64,000 bases of DNA, taken from contig JAFWEL010000130.1 in NCBI GenBank assembly GCA_017512905.1, forward strand, positions 186,001-250,000, in the 5' to 3' direction. The DNA comes from Clostridia bacterium. Its GTDB lineage: Bacteria; Bacillota; Clostridia; Christensenellales; Aristaeellaceae. Under the pieces are notes generated by a model. The model saw only the letters and a program-made list of their open reading frames with translations. It was not told the DNA's origin and searched no databases. Shown in pieces: positions 33,845 to 42,168 of this stretch; positions within the stretch are counted from its first letter, which is position 1, and every line of letters starts with the position of its first letter. The position numbers and the translations under genes were made by a program.

Positions 33845-33945
33845 GATGATAACTCCCTTCCAAGCCGACAGACGCGGCGTGTTAGTAACGATGATTAACG
33901 ATGTCTTGCCACGATGGCGGCACAGTCGCCGCAACAGCATGGACA

Positions 33946-34548
33946 CTATTGTTCGGTTTCATCCGCCGGCGCGACCTGTGCCTCGATCAGGTCCATCAGC
34001 CGGTCCTTCCCAGTGCCGTCCTTCGATGAATGGACCATGACCTCCCAGGGCTGCACGCCCAATGTGCGGCAGATCACCGGGATGCTCCTACCCCGCTGGG
34101 CCTTGGACAGCTTGTCCGCCTTGGTGGCCACCACGGTGAAGGGGATGTCATAGTGCCGCAGGTATTCCACCATCAACTGGTCGTCCTCGGTGGGAGCGTG
34201 TCTCACGTCCACCAGCTGGAAAACATGCCTCAGGTTTTTTGAATTGCGCAGGTAGCCCTCGATCATGTCGGCCCACTTCTGCTTTTCCTGCTTCGGAGCT
34301 CTGGCGAAGCCGTAGCCCGGCAGGTCCACCAGGAAGAAGGCTTCATTGATCAGGTACAGATTCACCAGCCGGGTCTTGCCGGGCTCGGAAGACGTCCGGG
34401 CCAGCTTGGAATTGCCGGTCATGTTGTTGATCAGCGAGGATTTGCCCACGTTGGACTTCCCCACCATGGCGATCTCCGGCAGCCCCTGTCCCGGAAACGG
34501 CGCGAAGACGCTGAGGGACTTTACAAACTTCGATTGCTTGATGATCAT
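33946..34548 (-). CDS. engB: Ribosome-biogenesis GTPase EngB/YsxC
   Basis: This 200-residue small GTPase is needed for 50S subunit assembly. G1 is GKSNVGKSSLI, G3 is VDLPGYGFARA and G4 is ATKADKL. Its place 7 bases after lon matches the lon-ysxC pair of Bacillota. The start ATG 34548 lies after a GGGGTGA-like site; the upstream extension to 34608 lies inside lon and is not expected. Confidence 0.95.
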   Translation of the reverse strand: MIIKQSKFVKSLSVFAPFPGQGLPEIAMVGKSNVGKSSLINNMTGNSKLARTSSEPGKTRLVNLYLINEAFFLVDLPGYGFARAPKQEKQKWADMIEGYLRNSKNLRHVFQLVDVRHAPTEDDQLMVEYLRHYDIPFTVVATKADKLSKAQRGRSIPVICRTLGVQPWEVMVHSSKDGTGKDRLMDLIEAQVAPADETEQ

Positions 34549-34555
34549 GTGCCGT

Positions 34556-36913
34556 TCACCCCGCCTGGCGCTGTTCCTGGCGGTCCAACACGGCCTCCAG
34601 CGCTTCATCCACCCTGTCCATCAGGCGGATATCCATTTTATCCTGAATCCCGGCGTCGATCTTCTCCAGATCCTTTTCGTTTTCCCTGGGCAATAATATC
34701 CGGGTGATGCCCAGGCGATAGGCGGCCAGCAGCTTTTCCTTTACGCCGCCGATGGGCAGCACCCTGCCGTGCAGCGTGATCTCACCGGTCATGGCCATGG
34801 CCCCGTTGGCGGACAGGCCGGTCACCGCGGACATCAGCGCGCAGCTGAGAGCCACGCCCGCCGATGGGCCGTCCTTGGGCACCGCGCCCTCCGGCACATG
34901 GATGTGGATGTCGTGCTTGTCAAAGAAATCCGCCTCCACGCCCCATTCCGGCAGTCGGGCGCGGACGACGCTCCTGGCCAGCTCCGCGGACTCCCGCATG
35001 ACCTCGCCCAGCTTGCCGGTCAGCTTCATGTTGCCCTTGCCTACAAAACACAGGGCCTCCACGGGCATGACCTCGCCGCCGACGCTGGTCCAGGCCAGGC
35101 CGTTGACCACGCCCACCTCGCGCTTCTGCGCCACGGGCTGGCGCAGGTAGCGGGGCGCGCCCAGGTATTCCTTCAAATCTCCGGGCTTGATGGAAACGCC
35201 CTTCTCCTCCGGGTTTTCCACCAGGCGCAGCGTCGCCCTGCGGCACAGCTGTGCGATCTGCCGCTCCAGTGTGCGCACCCCGGATTCCCGGGTATAGCCG
35301 TCGATCAGCGCGGCGATGGCCTTGTCCGACACCCGGATCTGGCCGCGAGCCAGGTTGTGGGCCTCCCGCTGCTTGGGCAGCAGATGCCGCTTGGCGATCT
35401 CCAGCTTTTCCTCGCTGGTATAGCTGGGCACCTCGATGACTTCCATGCGGTCCAGCAGGGCGTGGTCGATGGTGTCCAGCGAGTTGGCCGTGGTAATGAA
35501 CAGCACGTCCGACAGGTCGAAGGGCACCTCGAGATAGTGATCCCGGAAGGCGTTGTTCTGGGCGGGGTCGAGGGCCTCCAGCATGGCGGAGGCCGGGTCG
35601 CCCCTCATGTCGCGGGAAAGCTTGTCGATCTCGTCCAGCAGGAAGACCGGATTCATGGTCTTGCACTGGCGGATGGCGGAGATGATGCGCCCGGGCATCG
35701 CGCCCACGTAGGTCTTTCGGTGGCCGCGAATCTCCGCCTCATCGTGCACGCCGCCCAGGGACAGCCGGGTGAACTTGCGGTCCAGCGCCTTCGCGATGGA
35801 CTGGGCGATGGAGGTCTTGCCCACGCCGGGCGGGCCGACCAGGCAGATGATCGGGCTCTTCAGCTTGTCGGAGGCGACGGAACGCACCGCCAGGTATTCG
35901 ATCAGGCGGCGCTTGACCTCCTCCATGCCGTAATGGTCGGCCTCGAGGACCTTCCTGGCCTTTTTGATATTGATGTTGGAGGTATCGTAAACGTCCCAGG
36001 GCAGCTCCAGCATGTATTCGATATAGTTCTGGCTGACGCCGCTCTCCGGCGCGTGGACGGAGCTGCGCGCCAGGCGCTTGAGCTCCTTTTCCACATGCTC
36101 CCGGGCGGCGGGGGGCAGCTTGGACGCCTTGATGCGGCGGCGCAGCTCGGCGACCTCCTCATCCTCGTCCTCCCCCAGCTCCTCCTGGATGGCGTGTATC
36201 TGTTCCCGAAGGTAGTATTCATGGTTGGCCTTGTCCATATACTCCTGGACCCGGGCATGGATGCGCTCCTCCAGCTCGCTGATCTGGATCTCGTCGGCCA
36301 ACTTTTCCAGCAGCAGCTTCATGCGCTGGTCCACGTCCAGGCAGTCCAGCACCGTCTGCTTGTCCTCCAGGCGGGTGAGCATGTTGGAAGCCACCACGTC
36401 GCAGAGCACCGAAGGGCTGCGTTCTCCCTCCACCGCCTGGAGCAGTTCGGGCATGGACTGGCCGCGCGCCCGGGCGACCTGGGCCGCGAGGCTTCGCACC
36501 GCGCCCATCATCGCCCGCTGGTGGGCGTCGGTGTAGGGCATGGGGGCGAGGCTGACCTCGACGATCTCGGCCTGCTGCATCTCCCCCGTCTCGAGCACAT
36601 TGATCAGCATGGCCCGGCCGTGGCCCTCCAGCAGCACCCGCGCGGTGCCGTCGGGCATGTGCAGCACCTGCTTGACTACGGCGACGGTGCCCACGGTATA
36701 CAGCTCCTCAAGTCCGGGATGGTCCACGGCGCTGTCCCGCTGGGCCACCACAAACAGGCGCTGGTCCTCGCCCTGGGCGGCCTCCCGCACCGCAAACAGG
36801 GACCGGTCCCTCGCGATGTCGATCGTGATAACCGTATTCGGAAACATCGCCAGGCCCCGCAGCGGCAGCAGCGGCAGCCTGTCCGTATGATTCTGGCGCG
36901 TCACCTTGCTCAA
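34556..36913 (-). CDS. lon: ATP-dependent protease Lon
   Basis: This 785-residue AAA+ serine protease degrades misfolded and regulatory proteins. It has an N-terminal LON domain starting LPLLPLRGLAMFPNT, a coiled coil, the Walker A GPPGVGKTSIAQS, Walker B FLLDEIDKL and the protease site KDGPSAGVALSCALMS with the catalytic serine. The start is TTG 36913 with GGGGGATAGTATCA just upstream. The length is normal. Confidence 0.96.
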   Translation of the reverse strand: MSKVTRQNHTDRLPLLPLRGLAMFPNTVITIDIARDRSLFAVREAAQGEDQRLFVVAQRDSAVDHPGLEELYTVGTVAVVKQVLHMPDGTARVLLEGHGRAMLINVLETGEMQQAEIVEVSLAPMPYTDAHQRAMMGAVRSLAAQVARARGQSMPELLQAVEGERSPSVLCDVVASNMLTRLEDKQTVLDCLDVDQRMKLLLEKLADEIQISELEERIHARVQEYMDKANHEYYLREQIHAIQEELGEDEDEEVAELRRRIKASKLPPAAREHVEKELKRLARSSVHAPESGVSQNYIEYMLELPWDVYDTSNINIKKARKVLEADHYGMEEVKRRLIEYLAVRSVASDKLKSPIICLVGPPGVGKTSIAQSIAKALDRKFTRLSLGGVHDEAEIRGHRKTYVGAMPGRIISAIRQCKTMNPVFLLDEIDKLSRDMRGDPASAMLEALDPAQNNAFRDHYLEVPFDLSDVLFITTANSLDTIDHALLDRMEVIEVPSYTSEEKLEIAKRHLLPKQREAHNLARGQIRVSDKAIAALIDGYTRESGVRTLERQIAQLCRRATLRLVENPEEKGVSIKPGDLKEYLGAPRYLRQPVAQKREVGVVNGLAWTSVGGEVMPVEALCFVGKGNMKLTGKLGEVMRESAELARSVVRARLPEWGVEADFFDKHDIHIHVPEGAVPKDGPSAGVALSCALMSAVTGLSANGAMAMTGEITLHGRVLPIGGVKEKLLAAYRLGITRILLPRENEKDLEKIDAGIQDKMDIRLMDRVDEALEAVLDRQEQRQAG

Positions 36914-36945
36914 TGATACTATCCCCCGTATACAATGGTAGTTCC

Positions 36946-36973
36946 AGTATACCGTAAATGTGTTAAGTTACAA
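36946..36973 (-). promoter_or_regulatory. Probable lon promoter
   Basis: On the minus strand TTGTAA (36968-36973) and TATACT (36946-36951) are spaced by 16 bases, about 33 bases before the TTG start. Confidence 0.45.
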
Positions 36974-37072
36974 AGGATTTGACCTGGTGTTTTCATCCTC
37001 TCAATGTAAATGGTGGGTATAATGTACGGTTAAAGTCCGCTCGGGGCTGCTATGCGAAAACTCGGGCAGGTA

Positions 37073-37101
37073 TGGACAATCCACCGGATTTCTTTTATAA
37101 T
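37073..37101 (+). promoter_or_regulatory. Promoter of a small secreted protein gene
   Basis: TGGACA (37073-37078) and TATAAT (37096-37101) are spaced by 17 bases. Confidence 0.65.
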
Positions 37102-37164
37102 ATCTGTATAGTTTCGCTGTGACCGCAGATTGAAACACTCAACGCTTTGAAGGGAGCGATATCG

Positions 37165-37728
37165 TTGAAAAAATTGTTGTACGGAGTCCTCGCCGCAATG
37201 CTGCTGCTGGTCGCCTCCGCATCGGCTGAGCCCGAATGGGATTTTGACGAAGGCTTTGGGGCCTTCGACGATGGCTATGACGGCCGCTGGGTCCAGGTCG
37301 AGGCGCTGGACTTTGAATTCTGCCTTCCGGACGGCTGGGAGACGGTAGAGCCCACTGACACCGCGGTCTTTGCCGCAGTAAAGGACGGGGGCGACGCCCG
37401 CCTGAGCATACGCTCCACCGGTGAAAGCACCGAAGGTCTCGCGACGTGGGGCGCCGCCAATCTACAGAACGGACAGCCGGATACTGCCAACTTCTATGAC
37501 GTGCTTCTGACCGGAGATGAAAACACGCTGAATGTCTATCTGATCATCTCTGGAAACAGCATTGTTGCCTTTGATTTTAACCGGATCGATTCGGACGCCC
37601 TCTCCAGGGAATTCGCGCTGCAGATCGTTGGCAGCGCCTGCGAGCTATGGGGTGACGACGTCGTTCCCCTGCTGGAGGGCGACGGGGATTTCGACTTCAG
37701 CGAAGCCTTTGAGGCAGAGCTGGGCTGA
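37165..37728 (+). CDS. Small secreted protein of unknown function
   Basis: This 187-residue, strongly acidic protein has a clear signal peptide (KKLLYGVLAAMLLLVASASA, cut before EPEWDFDEG). The mature part begins with Asp/Gly-rich sequence, then a compact domain containing FEFCLPDGWETVEP, resembling small lipoprotein-like folds of unknown role, and ends with another acidic stretch. TTG 37165 is chosen because AAGGGAG lies eight bases upstream; an in-frame TTG at 37147 precedes that site. It stands alone between lon and the tRNA cluster. Confidence 0.65.
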   Translation: MKKLLYGVLAAMLLLVASASAEPEWDFDEGFGAFDDGYDGRWVQVEALDFEFCLPDGWETVEPTDTAVFAAVKDGGDARLSIRSTGESTEGLATWGAANLQNGQPDTANFYDVLLTGDENTLNVYLIISGNSIVAFDFNRIDSDALSREFALQIVGSACELWGDDVVPLLEGDGDFDFSEAFEAELG

Positions 37729-37867
37729 GACACAGTTGTCCGCGTCACAGCTCCGGACGCTCTTCAACCACCATTGATCCCCCCTAATCGATCCCCCAAT
37801 CAGAAAGCGCAGCGCCTTGTATAAAGTTTAAGATGCGGTTTAAATTCGTAAAATCTGTAATTGGGTA

Positions 37868-37896
37868 TTGACAAAAAGGGGGATTTGTTGTAATAT
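37868..37896 (+). promoter_or_regulatory. Promoter of the tRNA cluster
   Basis: TTGACA (37868-37873) and TAATAT (37891-37896) are spaced by 17 bases, 38 bases before the first tRNA. The preceding stretch 37729-37867 shows nothing else. Confidence 0.78.
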
Positions 37897-37933
37897 ACCA
37901 TATGTCGCCGCGAGCGACATCCGAGGAACAATT

Positions 37934-38009
37934 GGGAGCATAGCTCAGCTGGGAGAGCATTTGCCTTACAAGCAAAGGGTCACAGGTTCGAGCCCTGTTG
38001 TTCCCACCA
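37934..38009 (+). tRNA. tRNA-Val (TAC)
   Basis: The acceptor GGGAGCA pairs with TGTTCCC (38 bp-scale cloverleaf closed at 37999-38005). The anticodon loop CTTACAA sits on a TTTGC/GCAAA stem, and the T-arm is CAGGTTCGAGCCCTG. The CCA end is encoded. It is the first gene of a five-tRNA operon. Confidence 0.95.
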
Positions 38010-38012
38010 TGT

Positions 38013-38089
38013 GGCGCGGTAGTTCAGTTGGTTAGAATGCCAGCCTGTCACGCTGGAGGTCGAGGGTTCGAGCCCCTTCCGCGTCGCCA
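38013..38089 (+). tRNA. tRNA-Asp (GTC)
   Basis: The acceptor GGCGCGG pairs with CCGCGTC. The anticodon loop CTGTCAC on a CAGC-type stem gives GTC. The T-loop GTTCGAG is present and CCA is encoded. Confidence 0.95.
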
Positions 38090-38092
38090 TTT

Positions 38093-38168
38093 GCCCAGGT
38101 AGCTCAGTCGGTAGAGCAGTAGACTGAAAATCTACGTGTCGATGGTTCGATTCCGTCCCTGGGCACCA
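38093..38168 (+). tRNA. tRNA-Phe (GAA)
   Basis: The acceptor GCCCAGG pairs with CCTGGGC. The anticodon loop CTGAAAA on a GTAGA/TCTAC stem gives GAA. CCA is encoded. Confidence 0.95.
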
Positions 38169-38171
38169 TTT

Positions 38172-38247
38172 GCGGTAGTAGCTCAGTTGGTAGAGCGCCA
38201 CCTTGCCAAGGTGGAGGTCGCGAGTCCGAGTCTCGTCTACCGCTCCA
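38172..38247 (+). tRNA. tRNA-Gly (GCC)
   Basis: The acceptor GCGGTAG pairs with CTACCGC. The anticodon loop TTGCCAA on a CCACC/GGTGG stem gives GCC. The T-loop reads AGTCCGAGT. CCA is encoded. Confidence 0.95.
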
Positions 38248-38282
38248 TAATTACGGCGAGCGCATTGCGTGCGCCGCAATTT

Positions 38283-38354
38283 GGTGCCATAGCCAAGTGG
38301 TAAGGCAAAGGTCTGCAAAACCTTCATTCCCCGGTCCGAATCCGGGTGGCACCT
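38283..38354 (+). tRNA. tRNA-Cys (GCA)
   Basis: The acceptor GGTGCCA pairs with TGGCACC, with discriminator T as usual for Cys. The anticodon loop CTGCAAA on an AAGGT/ACCTT stem gives GCA. Unlike the other four, no CCA is encoded. Confidence 0.93.
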
Positions 38355-38356
38355 CT

Positions 38357-38391
38357 AAAACCTGTTCCCTGTCGGACAGGTTTTTTCTTTT
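38357..38391 (+). terminator. Terminator of the tRNA operon
   Basis: AAAACCTGT pairs with ACAGGTTTT around a 10-base loop, followed by TTTTTTCTTTT. Confidence 0.92.
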
Positions 38392-38988
38392 ACCGGAATT
38401 GCTGTGATACTCATTCTTTCAGGGTGACGACGTGGTATATGTATGATACACATGCCCTGATGCGCTGGACCGGATCAGGCAGGTAAAAGAAACCCGCCGA
38501 CATCTGCTGTCGGCGGGAATTTGATCGGATTATTGAGTTTTTATATTTGAAACTCACTTACCCGGAGTATCTGGGGCGCCTGCATTTCCCATGAGCAATC
38601 ATTTCCGCTTCACATTGTGGACCTGTCGCATCATGCTGGAAACCTGGTCCCGAGAGAAATTGTCATCTGATATTCAATCGGGAAATGCAGGCCATGGTCT
38701 GTGCTTCGCTATAGTACAATGGCACCGCCTCCCTTTCCTGTTTGAATTGGAGATCTGCTATCTCCCAAGAGGTTTTGTGTTCTCCCTCTCTCTGGGAATA
38801 TAATAGCATATTTCGCCTTCTTTGTCAACATGTTTTTTACTGGAAATTATACTTTTTAACAAACGAATTGTTATGATGCCATCATATTGGCTTTTATCTG
38901 TGCATGTGCGGGATTTACAATCCGGTCAATGCGTGGTAAACTGTCGGTGTATGAGCCTATCCCATGCGCACAGGAGATGACATTGACG
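38392..38988. other. AT-rich gene-poor gap with inverted repeats
   Basis: No intact gene is supported here. A GC hairpin CCCGCCGACA/TGTCGGCGGG lies at 38493-38517. A perfect 13-base inverted repeat, GCCTGCATTTCCC (38578-38590) and GGGAAATGCAGGC (38680-38692), frames about 90 bases. On the minus strand a Shine-Dalgarno-like GGGAGG (near 38730) precedes a short reading frame (38725 to 38663) that would continue to 38599 only after a one-base shift. This may be a decayed small gene. Base composition is clearly lower in GC than in the neighbours. Confidence 0.5.
38914..38942 (+). promoter_or_regulatory. Promoter of the DUF523-aroE-like pair
   Basis: TTTACA (38914-38919) and TAAACT (38937-38942) are spaced by 17 bases, about 45 bases before the start codon. 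Confidence 0.5.
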
Positions 38989-39504
38989 ATGAACCGACCC
39001 CGAATGCTGATCAGCGCTTGCCTGCTGGGCGTCAACTGCCGCTACGATGGAAACAGCCAGACATTGCCGGAGTTGTCCCGGCTGATGGAGCGCTACGAGC
39101 TGATCCCCGTCTGCCCGGAACAGCTGGGAGGGCTGCCCACACCCCGGACGCCCTCGGAGCGCCGGGATGGACGCGTCGTCGCCCGGGACGGAAAGGACGT
39201 GACCGAGGCCTTCAGCCGTGGCGCTTTTCAGGTTTGCCGAATCGCCCGGCTGTACGGCGCGGAGCTTGCCCTGTTAAAGGCGCGAAGCCCCTCCTGCGGC
39301 CATGGCGAGATCTACGACGGCAGCTTCACGGGACACCGCGTCCCCGGCAATGGCGTAACCGCGGAGGCGCTGGCGGCCATGGGCGTTACACTGTACGATG
39401 AGAACGACGCCGCGACGCTGGCAGGCGAACCCGGCGTGGAACAAGTAGACGAATCTGACGAATCAAGAGGAGGAAGCGAACGTGGAAAAGAACTATCGTG
39501 CTGA
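38989..39504 (+). CDS. DUF523 family protein
   Basis: This 171-residue protein shows the DUF523 (YbbK-like) hallmarks: LISACLLGVNCRYDG near the N-terminus, PVCPEQLGGLPTPRTPSE and LLKARSPSCGHGEIYDGSF. The conserved cysteines suggest metal or thiol chemistry; function is unknown. ATG 38989 is the likely start, although ATG 38977 and TTG 38983 are also in frame next to CAGGAG. It overlaps the aroE-like gene by 23 bases, so the two are translationally coupled. Confidence 0.82.
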   Translation: MNRPRMLISACLLGVNCRYDGNSQTLPELSRLMERYELIPVCPEQLGGLPTPRTPSERRDGRVVARDGKDVTEAFSRGAFQVCRIARLYGAELALLKARSPSCGHGEIYDGSFTGHRVPGNGVTAEALAAMGVTLYDENDAATLAGEPGVEQVDESDESRGGSERGKELSC

Positions 39505-40339
39505 GCTGGTAGGCGTACTGGGCGATCCCGTGGACGGCAATCCCACCGGTGTCATGGAGGAAGCGGGCTTTACGCACGACGGCCTGAACTGGCGCTACAT
39601 CACCGTCAAGGTGCTGCCCGAGGACCTGGACGCCGCCATGGCCGGTGTGCGGGCTTTCAACATGCGGGGCGTGAACCTCACCATGCCCCACAAGATCAAC
39701 GTGCTCAAGCATATGAACGAGCTCTCGGAGGCCGCGCGGGTCATCGGCGCGGTGAATACCGTCGTATGCCGCGCAGATGGCACGATGTTCGGTGAGAACA
39801 CCGACGGCAAGGGCTTTGTCCAGTCGTTGACGGACGCCGGCATACCGCTGGCCGGCAAGGCGATCTGCCTGTTGGGCGCGGGCGGCGCGGCGCGGAGCAT
39901 CGGCGTCGAATGCGCGCTGGCCGGCGCAGCGTCCATCGCCATCATCAACCGGAATCCCCAGCGGGGCGAGGCGCTGGCCGGGGTGATCCGGGAAAACACC
40001 CGTGCCAAAGCCCGCTTCATCCCCTGGGAGGGACCGGCCCGGGTTCCCGAGGGCACGGACATACTGATCAACGCCACCTGTGTGGGCCTGCATCCCCACG
40101 GCGACGAATGCCCGGACGTGGATTTTGACGGCGTGAAGCCCGGCATGGTGGCCTGCGACGTGATCTTCAACCCGGTGGACACGCCCTTCCTGACCCAATG
40201 CGCCCAGCGCGGCGCACGGACCATCGACGGCCTGGGCATGCTGGTCAACCAGGGCGCGATCAACTACACCCTGTGGACCGGCCTGGAAGCCCCCAGGGAC
40301 GTGATGTACGCAAAGCTCAGGGAGGAGTTTGGCGTCTGA
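39482..40339 (+). CDS. Shikimate dehydrogenase-like protein (variant substrate motif)
   Basis: This 285-residue NAD(P)-dependent dehydrogenase has the AroE fold. The catalytic Lys is in NLTMPHKINVL, Asp in ENTDGKGFVQSL, and the C-terminal Gln in LVNQGAINYTLWTG. The Rossmann loop is LLGAGGAARSIG. The usual N-terminal HSxSPxxHN motif, whose two serines hold the shikimate carboxylate, is replaced by DGNPTGVMEEAGF. It may act on quinate, shikimate or a related compound in a catabolic or side pathway; a role as the main AroE is not certain. The start is GTG 39482 after GAGGAGGAAGCG. Confidence 0.85.
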   Translation: MEKNYRAELVGVLGDPVDGNPTGVMEEAGFTHDGLNWRYITVKVLPEDLDAAMAGVRAFNMRGVNLTMPHKINVLKHMNELSEAARVIGAVNTVVCRADGTMFGENTDGKGFVQSLTDAGIPLAGKAICLLGAGGAARSIGVECALAGAASIAIINRNPQRGEALAGVIRENTRAKARFIPWEGPARVPEGTDILINATCVGLHPHGDECPDVDFDGVKPGMVACDVIFNPVDTPFLTQCAQRGARTIDGLGMLVNQGAINYTLWTGLEAPRDVMYAKLREEFGV

Positions 40340-40373
40340 GGATCCACGCCAACCTGCATACCCGACAAAATAG

Positions 40374-40399
40374 AGAGACGCCGGACCGGCGTCTCTTTT
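40374..40399 (+). terminator. Terminator after the aroE-like gene
   Basis: AGAGACGCCGG and CCGGCGTCTCT form a strong stem followed by TTTT. Confidence 0.88.
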
Positions 40400-40421
40400 G
40401 CATGATATGGTCTTTTGCCTC

Positions 40422-42158
40422 TTACCGATTCTGTGTCGCGGCGTGCTGGCTGTTCTTGTCCCGGTACATCGCCTCGTCGGCCCGGCGCAGTACGTCCGCC
40501 GTGTTGGCGTCGATGGCCGGGTCATATACCGCACAGCCCTTGGCGATGCTCACCTGGTTCCAGCTCTCCGGATTCCCGGCATTGACGATCGCGCTGTTGG
40601 CGTCGAACTCTTCCAGCAGCTTCTCCCGGCGCAGGAAGTCGGCCTGTTGCAGCACCACGGCGAACTCATCGCCGCCCAGCCGGAACACAGGGCTGTGGTT
40701 GAAGGTATTGCAGATCTGGTGGCTGGCCGTCTTCAGATAGACGTCGCCCTTGTCGTGGCCGTACTGGTCGTTGATCTCCTTGAGCATATTGCAATCGAAC
40801 ATGACGATGGCGAACCGGGGCGGAAGGTCTGCAGGCGCCGAGGCGATCATGTCGTCCAGCTTGCGGGCAAACAGATCGAAGGCGCTCTTGTTCTTGATGC
40901 CCGTCAGGGCGTCCTTGTAGGCCATGCTGTTCAGGTCGCTGATGTAGACCCGAAGGTGGGACACCAGATGGCGGAAGGTCTCCGTCAGTATGCCCACCTC
41001 GTCCTGGTCCCTGTAATCCAGCTCGACGTCGTAATTGCCCTCGGTCAATTCCCGGGCGGCCGAGGTCAGCCGCTTGAGGGGCTTAATGATCCGCCGCATC
41101 ATCAGCGTCATCAGTGGAATGAACACCAGCATCACCAGTAGCGTGATGGAGATGACGCCGTTCACCAGCCGGTGCCAGCGCCGGTTGATTTCCCGAGTCG
41201 GCGCGACCACGGCCAACCGCATACCGTTGGACAGCTTGGTGAAGGCCATGTGCTTCTTTTCGCCGTTGATCTCATAGGCCGCGATGCCCTGGCTGCCGTC
41301 CTGGCGAATCAGGCTGGCGGTATCCATCAGGCCCGGGCTGATCTCCTCGATGCTCCGCCCGGCTTCCACCTCGGGATGATAGAGCACCCGCCCGTCGGCG
41401 TCGGTAAGGGAGGCGTAGCCCGTCTCAAATATGTGGATATCCTGCACCTGGCTGACCAACGCGTCAAAGCTGACATCCATGCCCACGAGCCCCACAAAGG
41501 TGCCCGCCATGTAGATCGGCGTGGTGTAGGCCAGCGTCTTTGCATCGAGGTTCGCGTTGTAGCCGGGCTCCAGCCAGGACGGCCTGCCCCGCTTCAGCGT
41601 CTGGTAGTACCAGCCCACATGGGCGGTATCATCGGCGTCATAGGCCATGATGTCGGTCATGGGCGTTTCGACAAATGATGAAGCGCCGCTCTTGCAGTAG
41701 AAGACGCCCTTCACCTGCCGGCTGAATTCGGGATTGAGCTGGTAGTAGAAGGAGACCACGCCCTTGGTGTGGTTGGCGACGCTGAGGAACATGGGCCCGA
41801 TGCCGCGGATGTGCCGGGTCAGGTAGTTGTCCAGCACGCGCTGGCGATTGGTGCCCCAATCCCGATCCTTCAGGGCCGCTCCGCTGCCGTCGAAGCCCAG
41901 CACCCCGCCCTCCATCAGCTCCACGCTGGACATATTTTCCCGGGCATAGCGGGAAATCATGTCCACCGACTGCTTGACGCTGTTCAGATAGCCATCAATG
42001 GTCTGTCCGTTATTGGCACACAGCATCTCCATCTCCCTGGCGGAGTCCTCGTCATTTTCAGTTTTAAGCGCATAAATCCCCGCGCCGCCGGCCAACAGCA
42101 CGCTGACTACGATGGCCGCCACCATCAGCGCGGTGATCCTTGTATGTATGGATCGCAA
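40422..42158 (-). CDS. Membrane diguanylate cyclase with extracellular Cache sensor and HAMP
   Basis: This 578-residue protein makes cyclic di-GMP. It has an N-terminal membrane helix (ALMVAAIVVSVLLAGGAGIYAL), a large extracytoplasmic dCache-type domain of about 300 residues, a second helix (GVISITLLVMLVFIPLMTLM), a HAMP linker (IIKPLKRLTSAARELTEGNY) and a GGDEF domain. The active-site motif is an intact RLGGDEFAVV. The inhibitory RxxD site five residues before it is absent (HSP), so product feedback is unlikely. TTG 42158 is preferred: AGGAGG lies six bases upstream and overlaps the stop of the binding-protein gene. Translation is therefore coupled to that gene. Confidence 0.9.
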   Translation of the reverse strand: MRSIHTRITALMVAAIVVSVLLAGGAGIYALKTENDEDSAREMEMLCANNGQTIDGYLNSVKQSVDMISRYARENMSSVELMEGGVLGFDGSGAALKDRDWGTNRQRVLDNYLTRHIRGIGPMFLSVANHTKGVVSFYYQLNPEFSRQVKGVFYCKSGASSFVETPMTDIMAYDADDTAHVGWYYQTLKRGRPSWLEPGYNANLDAKTLAYTTPIYMAGTFVGLVGMDVSFDALVSQVQDIHIFETGYASLTDADGRVLYHPEVEAGRSIEEISPGLMDTASLIRQDGSQGIAAYEINGEKKHMAFTKLSNGMRLAVVAPTREINRRWHRLVNGVISITLLVMLVFIPLMTLMMRRIIKPLKRLTSAARELTEGNYDVELDYRDQDEVGILTETFRHLVSHLRVYISDLNSMAYKDALTGIKNKSAFDLFARKLDDMIASAPADLPPRFAIVMFDCNMLKEINDQYGHDKGDVYLKTASHQICNTFNHSPVFRLGGDEFAVVLQQADFLRREKLLEEFDANSAIVNAGNPESWNQVSIAKGCAVYDPAIDANTADVLRRADEAMYRDKNSQHAATQNR

Positions 42159-42168
42159 GTGCATCCTC

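Noticed and set aside
36975..36985. A GGTCAAA half-site near the lon promoter, suggesting CtsR control
   Set aside because: CtsR needs two heptads in tandem; only one is present.
37980..38327. A 115-codon minus-strand reading frame across the tRNA cluster
   Set aside because: It is the well-known artefact of reading tRNA genes backwards; the five cloverleafs explain the sequence.
38591..38803. A 70-codon plus-strand frame in the AT-rich gap
   Set aside because: It has no Shine-Dalgarno, odd composition, and covers inverted repeats; no homology is recognisable.
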